DNA of 64,000 nt from Rhodospirillales bacterium (GTDB lineage Bacteria > Pseudomonadota > Alphaproteobacteria > Micavibrionales > Micavibrionaceae). Positions 58,970-64,000 of the stretch are shown here, one piece after another. The stretch spans positions 1-64,000 of the forward strand of contig JACKIQ010000006.1 in NCBI GenBank assembly GCA_020638365.1. Direction: 5' to 3'. The notes beneath the pieces were generated by a model that saw only the letters and a list, made by a program, of their open reading frames with translations, made no database searches and was not told where the DNA came from. The translations under genes and the position numbers were made by a program. Positions within the stretch are counted from its first letter, which is position 1, and the number at the start of each line of letters is the position of its first letter.

Positions 58970-60217
58970 ATGAGCGAGGCAGACACCCAAGCTACAGACA
59001 TATTACTTCCTTCTGCGGAGGTCGCGGTGTTCTCGCGTGATCCGGAGACTCTGCGTAATTCAGGAGAAATCCGTAACGACTGGCGCTTTGCGCGCGTAAG
59101 CCTCCATGTTCAGGACGGGGATGTCGAAACGGCTATTCAGCTTTATTCCGGTCGTGATGCGCCTGAGTTGCTTATTATTCAGACGGACACGATCGACGAG
59201 GGTTTTTTGGGGCGCCTGGAAGCGCTGTCGGCTTACTGTTCGCAGGATACGGCCGCGGTGATTATCGGGCCGGTCAACGATGTTTATCTTTACCGCAGCC
59301 TGATCGACATGGGGGTGAGCGATTACCTTGTTCGCCCTGTCATGAAAGACGTGCTCTCGGACGTGATCGCCAAGACGCTGGTCAGCAGACTGGGCGTGAG
59401 CGGCAGCCGCCTTATCGCCTTTATGGGAACCAAAGGCGGCGTGGGCGCATCCAGCCTTGCGCAGATGGCGGCGCTCGGGGTCAGCGAGATGATGGGGCAG
59501 AAAACTGTCCTGATCGACAGCTCGGGGGGCTGGTCATCCTTAAGCGTGGGCATGGGGTTCGATCCCGCCGGGACATTGCGGGAAATATCCCGTGCCGTGG
59601 ACCGGAACGACGAAGCGGGTCTTGCCCGCATGTTCGTAGAACAGGGCGAGCGGCTGAAGATAATGGCGGGCGGGGGCGATGCGCTTCTTGACACCACGAT
59701 TTTGCCTGACCAGTACGAACGCTTTCTAGATATGCTGATGGTCAAGGCGCCGGTCGTACTGGCCGATCTGTCGGCTTCGGAGCCGGGGCTGCGCAAGCTT
59801 CTTATTTCCCGCGCCAACCATATCTGCCTTGTGTCCACACCGACTTTAACGTCCTTGCGCTTCGCGCGCAGCCTCATTAAGGAGATTGCCGATTTGCGAG
59901 GCGGCGATAAAGACGATCTGTCTCTCATCATCAACAGAATGGGTCAGGTAAAGGGGCATGAAGTCAGCCTTCATGAGATTGAAAAAGCGGTCGAGCTGTC
60001 GCCTGCCGCGAGCATCCCCTACCTGCCGAACCTGTTTATGGCGAATGAAAGTAATATGCGTAACGTCCTGAGTGACAAGGACGGGCAGGACATTCTTAAA
60101 GGATCGTTACTGTCGATTATCCGTAAGACCGTGGCGTCTGATTCCGAGGATTATATTGACGAGAAAAGTGAGAAAAAGTCAGGCCTTTTAGGGAGTTTGT
60201 TAACCAAAAAAAGGTAA
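58970..60217 (+). CDS. cpaE: Pilus localisation ATPase CpaE (TadZ)
   Basis: 415 residues. N-terminal receiver-like domain without the usual phospho-Asp context, then a MinD/ParA-type ATPase with deviant Walker A GTKGGVGASSLAQMAA. TadZ/CpaE places the pilus machine at the cell pole. The 256 bp before it (58714-58969) hold only a short hairpin GAGTC-CATGA-GACTC near 58769 and no gene, perhaps a promoter. Confidence 0.92.
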   Translation: MSEADTQATDILLPSAEVAVFSRDPETLRNSGEIRNDWRFARVSLHVQDGDVETAIQLYSGRDAPELLIIQTDTIDEGFLGRLEALSAYCSQDTAAVIIGPVNDVYLYRSLIDMGVSDYLVRPVMKDVLSDVIAKTLVSRLGVSGSRLIAFMGTKGGVGASSLAQMAALGVSEMMGQKTVLIDSSGGWSSLSVGMGFDPAGTLREISRAVDRNDEAGLARMFVEQGERLKIMAGGGDALLDTTILPDQYERFLDMLMVKAPVVLADLSASEPGLRKLLISRANHICLVSTPTLTSLRFARSLIKEIADLRGGDKDDLSLIINRMGQVKGHEVSLHEIEKAVELSPAASIPYLPNLFMANESNMRNVLSDKDGQDILKGSLLSIIRKTVASDSEDYIDEKSEKKSGLLGSLLTKKR

Positions 60218-60265
60218 AATTAGGGAAAATGCGCGTAATAACTGCGCCCTCATACGGGAAATATC

Positions 60266-62005
60266 ATGTTCGGTAAAAAGCAAACAAGCGGCGGGGCCAA
60301 GCCCTCTGCACCGAAACCGCCATCAGGGGCGAAAGCGCCGGCCCCGGAGCGCAAGCCGCCTGTCGTCGAAGCACCATCTGCCAAGGCCGCTTCCCCTAAA
60401 GAACAGGGTGAGGGCAAGAGCTTTTCAGAAAAATCAGGGTTGACGGATTCTTCTCTTGAACAATTGAAGAGTTCAGAGCAAGAGGGGCAACTTAATTCTG
60501 CACTTGGGCGGGAGGGGAGTGTTGCGGACAGCGCTGCCGTATCTTCCGAAGGGGAGAGCGTTCCGATGGAACTGCCTCCCGGTGCCGAGCCGGAGACGGC
60601 TTCCTCCGCGTCTTCCAAAGAAGAAAAAGCTCCGGCCGCTCCCAAGCAGCTTAAATCCATGGCAGACGACGCTCTTCTGCCTGAAGAGGGCGTGGAAGAT
60701 GACGCACAGCCCAGCCACGGCGACTCCATCACGACTTTGAGGCTTCAGCGTTGCCGGAACCGGATCTGGCTGGATCTGCGGGACGGAATCGACCTGAAAG
60801 CGCTGGCGCGGATGGATTCCAAGGCCGCGCGGGAAGAGGTTTATTCGGCGGTCGAGGAGATCGCGCGTTTCCGGAATCTTGACCTGACGCCCGCGGAACT
60901 GGCCAGTATCGCCAAGGAATGCGCGGACGACATGCTGGGGTTCGGTCCGCTCGAAGAGCTTCTGGAACGGGACGATATCGCCGATATCATGATTAACGGG
61001 CCTGATGTCACGTACATCGAGGTTGGGGGGAAAATCGAAAAGACGGGCGTCAAGTTCCGCGACAGCCAACATCTTATCACGATCTGTCAACGGATCGTGG
61101 GGGCGATCGGGCGGCGGGTTGATGAAGCCTCTCCTATTTGCGATGCGCGTCTGCCGGACGGGTCGCGGGTAAACGTCATCATTCCGCCGCTGGCTGTTGA
61201 CGGCGCGGCCATGACGATCCGGAAATTCAAGAAGGACAAGCTGACGCTTGAGAAGCTTCTGGAGTTCGGGTCGATGTCGCCTTCGTGCGCGAAGCTGATT
61301 ATGGCCGTGGGGCGGTGCCGGGTGAACGTGCTGGTTTCCGGCGGTACGGGTTCGGGTAAGACCACTATGCTGAACTGTCTGACCCGCTATATCGAGGCGG
61401 GGGAGCGCGTGATTACGTGCGAGGACGCCTGCGAACTGCAATTGCAACAGCCGCACGTGGTGCGTCTTGAAACGCGGCCGCCGAACCTTGAAGGGGTCGG
61501 GGAAATCACGATGCGGGATCTGGTACGGAACTGTCTGCGGATGCGTCCCGAGCGGATTATCGTCGGGGAGGTGCGCGGGCCCGAAGCGTTCGACCTTCTG
61601 CAAGCCATGAACACCGGTCACGACGGGTCGATGGGTACGGTTCACGCCAACAACCCGCGCGAGGCGATTTCGCGGATGGAAAACATGATCGCGATGGGCG
61701 GGCTGAATTTGCCCCAGAAAGCGGTGCGCGAACAGATCGCTTCCGCGGTTAACGTCATTATCCAGGTGCAGCGTTTGCGCGACGGATCGCGGAAAACCAC
61801 GCATGTGACCGAGATTACGGGCATGGAGGGTGATGTCGTCACCATGCAGGATCTTTTTTATCTGGAGATCCTGGGCGAAGACGAAAAAGGCAAGCTGATT
61901 ACCCGACAGCGCTCTTCGGGACTGCGTCCGAAATTTTATGATCTGGCACGGCAGTTTGGGGTCGATCAGCTCGTCATGGATGCGATGGAGGAAGCCTACG
62001 GCTAG
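60266..62005 (+). CDS. cpaF: Pilus assembly ATPase CpaF (TadA)
   Basis: 579 residues. The first about 155 residues are a Pro/Ala/Ser/Glu-rich disordered extension. The motor core follows: DMLGFGPLEELLERDDIADIMINGP, Walker A SGGTGSGKTTMLNCL, RPERIIVGEVRGPEAFDLLQAMNTGHDGSMGTVHANNP. Powers both pilus extension and retraction in relatives. Follows cpaE by 48 bp. Confidence 0.95.
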   Translation: MFGKKQTSGGAKPSAPKPPSGAKAPAPERKPPVVEAPSAKAASPKEQGEGKSFSEKSGLTDSSLEQLKSSEQEGQLNSALGREGSVADSAAVSSEGESVPMELPPGAEPETASSASSKEEKAPAAPKQLKSMADDALLPEEGVEDDAQPSHGDSITTLRLQRCRNRIWLDLRDGIDLKALARMDSKAAREEVYSAVEEIARFRNLDLTPAELASIAKECADDMLGFGPLEELLERDDIADIMINGPDVTYIEVGGKIEKTGVKFRDSQHLITICQRIVGAIGRRVDEASPICDARLPDGSRVNVIIPPLAVDGAAMTIRKFKKDKLTLEKLLEFGSMSPSCAKLIMAVGRCRVNVLVSGGTGSGKTTMLNCLTRYIEAGERVITCEDACELQLQQPHVVRLETRPPNLEGVGEITMRDLVRNCLRMRPERIIVGEVRGPEAFDLLQAMNTGHDGSMGTVHANNPREAISRMENMIAMGGLNLPQKAVREQIASAVNVIIQVQRLRDGSRKTTHVTEITGMEGDVVTMQDLFYLEILGEDEKGKLITRQRSSGLRPKFYDLARQFGVDQLVMDAMEEAYG

Positions 62006-62013
62006 GAAACCCC

Positions 62014-62991
62014 ATGGAACTGATCCAGATCGTCATTATCTGCTGCATCGTTTTCCTGGTCTTCGGGGTGGTGGCAGCCGTCATCATGAACAAGGAGGCC
62101 AAGAGCCGGGAATCAAAACTGGCGGTTATTCGCGGGAGTTCAGCGAGCGAGGGCGGTCATAACGAGCGCGACGTGGCGAACAAGCGCCGCGCGGAAATTG
62201 CCCGCAAGCTCAAGGAAAGCAAGGAAGAGGAGAACAAGGGCAAGAAGAAAGTCACTATTGCCATGAAGCTGGGCATGGCCGGGCTTGAGACTTCACCCAA
62301 GCAGTTCTGGATCTTTTCCGTCCTCTGCGGCGTGGCCTGCACGGCGGCCGCGTACTTTTTAGGGCAGTCGAATTACGTGATAGCGCTTTGTCCGGTAATC
62401 GGTACGCTCGGTATTCCTCGCTTCGTCCTGCGGTTCCTTATAAAACGGCGCCAGAAAAAGTTTCTGGAGGAGTTTGCCGACGCCTTGGAAGCCATCGTCC
62501 GTCTTCTGAAAGCCGGGATGCCCGTTTCGGAGGCGGTTTCGATGATTTCCCGCGAGTTCGAAGGGCCGGTCGGCGAGGAAATGTCACGTGTTTACGACAA
62601 GCAGAAGATCGGTATTCCCCTGCATGAGGCGGCGCTGGACGCCACCAAACGGATGCCGCTGACCGAGATGCAGATGTTCGCCACGGGCCTTGCCATACAA
62701 GCGCAGACGGGTTCGAGTCTCTCAGAGGTTTTGACCAATCTCGCGAACGTAATCCGGGCGCGGTTCAGGTTAAAGCGCAAAATCGTGGCGCTCTCCTCGG
62801 AAGCGATCGCTTCGGCTTCGATTATCGGGGCTTTGCCGATTCTGGTGGCCACGGGACTTTATTTCCTCAATCCCGATTACATTATGATCCTGTTCACGAC
62901 ACCGACCGGGAAATGGCTTGTGGCCGGCGCTGCGGTCTGGATGACCATGGGTGTTTTTGTCATGAAAGCCATGATCAATTTCAAGGTTTAA
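62014..62991 (+). CDS. tadB: Pilus assembly inner-membrane platform protein TadB
   Basis: 325 residues. N-terminal membrane helix, then a basic Lys/Arg/Glu-rich linker (about 30-90), then the GspF/TadB-type core: LEEFADALEAIVRLLKAGMPVSEAVSMISREFEGPVGEEM and ATGLAIQAQTGSSLSEVLTNLANVIRARFRLKRKI. Platform for CpaF with TadC. Starts 8 bp after cpaF. Confidence 0.93.
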   Translation: MELIQIVIICCIVFLVFGVVAAVIMNKEAKSRESKLAVIRGSSASEGGHNERDVANKRRAEIARKLKESKEEENKGKKKVTIAMKLGMAGLETSPKQFWIFSVLCGVACTAAAYFLGQSNYVIALCPVIGTLGIPRFVLRFLIKRRQKKFLEEFADALEAIVRLLKAGMPVSEAVSMISREFEGPVGEEMSRVYDKQKIGIPLHEAALDATKRMPLTEMQMFATGLAIQAQTGSSLSEVLTNLANVIRARFRLKRKIVALSSEAIASASIIGALPILVATGLYFLNPDYIMILFTTPTGKWLVAGAAVWMTMGVFVMKAMINFKV

Positions 62992-63023
62992 CGATTTGAT
63001 CCTTATAAGAAGGAAGAGTAGCT

Positions 63024-63986
63024 ATGATGGAACTGGATAACGAAATGGTCATTACGCTGGTCGCGTCTTTGGGTGCGGCAGCTTCTGTCGTCGCGTTCGC
63101 CTTTCCGTTCCTTCAGAAGGCGGACAAGAAAGAAAAGGCGATGTCCGTTATCGAAAAGCGGCGCAAGGATTTGTACCAGCAGACGCGTGAGGCTGCGCGG
63201 AATAAAGGAAAAGAGTCGGTCTCCGCGAAGGATTCGATGTCCAGCCTGTTCCGGTTTCAGCAACTGGCCGGTAAGATGGGGGAGAAGGTTCGCGATAAAA
63301 TGCTTCAAGCCGGGATCCGTAATCCCAAGGCCCCTTTGCGCTTTATGATCGCACGGGTGATCCTGCCCGTGTTGTTTGTCGGACTGGCCATCCTGTTTTT
63401 GTCCAAGGTGCCTGAGGAAAAGAAGCTTTCGGACGGGATGGCGACCGTGATCCTGCTGACGTCCGCGCTGGCCGGCTTTAAAATGCCCGATATTCTTGTG
63501 AAGAACATGATCCAGAAACGCCAGCAGGAACTGAACCTCAGTTTTCCGGACTCGCTGGATATGATGCTGATCTGCGTGCAGGGCGGGATCGGGCTGGAGC
63601 AGACGATCGAGCGTGTGGCTACGGAGGTTGCAGAGCATTCGCCCATTCTGGCGGAGGAGCTGGGGATTTTGAGCGCCGAGATGGCGATGCTGAACGACCG
63701 CCGCCGTGCGTTGCAGGATTTCGCGCGGCGCGTGGGAAGTGGTGCGGGCAAATCCTTTGCGACCGCGCTTATTCAGGCCGAGCAATACGGTACGTCGATT
63801 TCGCAGGCGATGCGTGTGATGTCCGAGGAGCTTCGGGATATGCGGATGGCGGAAGCCGAGCGCAAGGCCGCTGCATTGCCGCCGAAGCTGACCGTTCCGA
63901 TGATCCTGTTCTTTCTTCCGTCGCTGTTTATCATCATCCTTGGGCCAGCGGGGATCAAGGCGGCCGCAGCCGGAGTCGGCGGGTAA
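63024..63986 (+). CDS. tadC: Pilus assembly inner-membrane platform protein TadC
   Basis: 320 residues. The same GspF-type fold: SFPDSLDMMLICVQGGIGLEQTIERVATEVAEHSPILAEEL and DFARRVGSGAGKSFATALIQAEQYGTSISQAMRVMSEELRDMRM, ending with a membrane helix and Ala/Gly tail. AGAAGGAAGAG precedes the ATG. Stop at 63984-63986, just inside the window; tadD would be expected next, past the edge. Confidence 0.93.
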   Translation: MMELDNEMVITLVASLGAAASVVAFAFPFLQKADKKEKAMSVIEKRRKDLYQQTREAARNKGKESVSAKDSMSSLFRFQQLAGKMGEKVRDKMLQAGIRNPKAPLRFMIARVILPVLFVGLAILFLSKVPEEKKLSDGMATVILLTSALAGFKMPDILVKNMIQKRQQELNLSFPDSLDMMLICVQGGIGLEQTIERVATEVAEHSPILAEELGILSAEMAMLNDRRRALQDFARRVGSGAGKSFATALIQAEQYGTSISQAMRVMSEELRDMRMAEAERKAAALPPKLTVPMILFFLPSLFIIILGPAGIKAAAAGVGG

Positions 63987-64000
63987 CTCTTCCTTATGAT

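Noticed and set aside
60473..61804. A 443-codon open frame on the minus strand opposite cpaF
   Set aside because: Antisense shadow of the ATPase gene, rich in Arg, His and Pro, with no start signal.
1..64000. CRISPR arrays, insertion sequences, prophage genes, rRNA or tRNA genes
   Set aside because: No regularly spaced repeats, transposase or integrase motifs, phage structural genes or RNA-gene consensus were seen.

Overview
The window is a stretch of chromosome from an alphaproteobacterium, moderately G+C-rich by eye. The evidence is gene content and order: hisZ-purA, pal-cpoB-tilS-ftsH-glmM, a CpaA-to-TadC Flp-pilus locus, a mycobacterial-type AhpC/AhpD pair divergent from OxyR, and an rsmI-yraN-BON block facing an LpoA-like gene. 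Rhodospirillales- or Micavibrionales-like lineages would fit, but the sequence alone does not fix the order. I see no rRNA, tRNA, CRISPR array, insertion sequence, prophage or replication origin.

Layout. 0-5 kb: a VIT/vWA surface protein cut by the window edge, with a PEP-CTERM-like tail, followed by a CreBC-like two-component system and a membrane protein. 5-10 kb: nitroreductase, alpha/beta hydrolase, cysteine desulfurase with its [2Fe-2S] ferredoxin, and a solitary PdxS. 10-24 kb is the most accessory part. It holds a putative cysteine deamidase, an AbrB-Doc toxin-antitoxin pair behind three tandem 12-bp palindromes, a PhyH dioxygenase, an ankyrin protein, an M3 peptidase gene broken by four one-base gaps in G-runs, a split MnmD/MnmC pair, a gene remnant with an internal stop, an orphan Flp pilin, a WecA-type transferase and two tandem paralogous membrane proteins.

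24-34 kb: stress and envelope sensing. An EF-hand protein, ECF sigma factor, small membrane protein and CnrX-like sensor form one unit. OxyR/AhpC/AhpD is next, with overlapping hairpins between ahpC and ahpD, then a LapG-like protease fold, a TetR regulator, and a Met/His-rich outer-membrane protein with a DUF2946 partner, probably metal-related. 34-48 kb: core housekeeping, namely LpoA-like lipoprotein, RsmI, YraN, BON lipoprotein, SirB1-like protein, Pal, CpoB, TilS, FtsH, GlmM, HisZ and PurA.

48-64 kb: a pseudokinase with a C-terminal membrane anchor and a small membrane protein, then the Flp/Tad pilus locus: two TadE-like minor pilins, a TadG with a Cys-rich insert, a 59-residue Flp pilin, prepilin peptidase, CpaB, secretin CpaC, CpaD, CpaE, CpaF, TadB and TadC. 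The locus probably continues past the right edge (TadD is not seen).

The strongest leads are the pseudokinase pair beside the pilus locus, the deamidase-like protein at 10.2 kb, the triple-palindrome operator of the AbrB-Doc module, the duplicated membrane proteins at 22 kb, the attenuator-like element between ahpC and ahpD, and the clustered frameshifts in the M3 peptidase gene.
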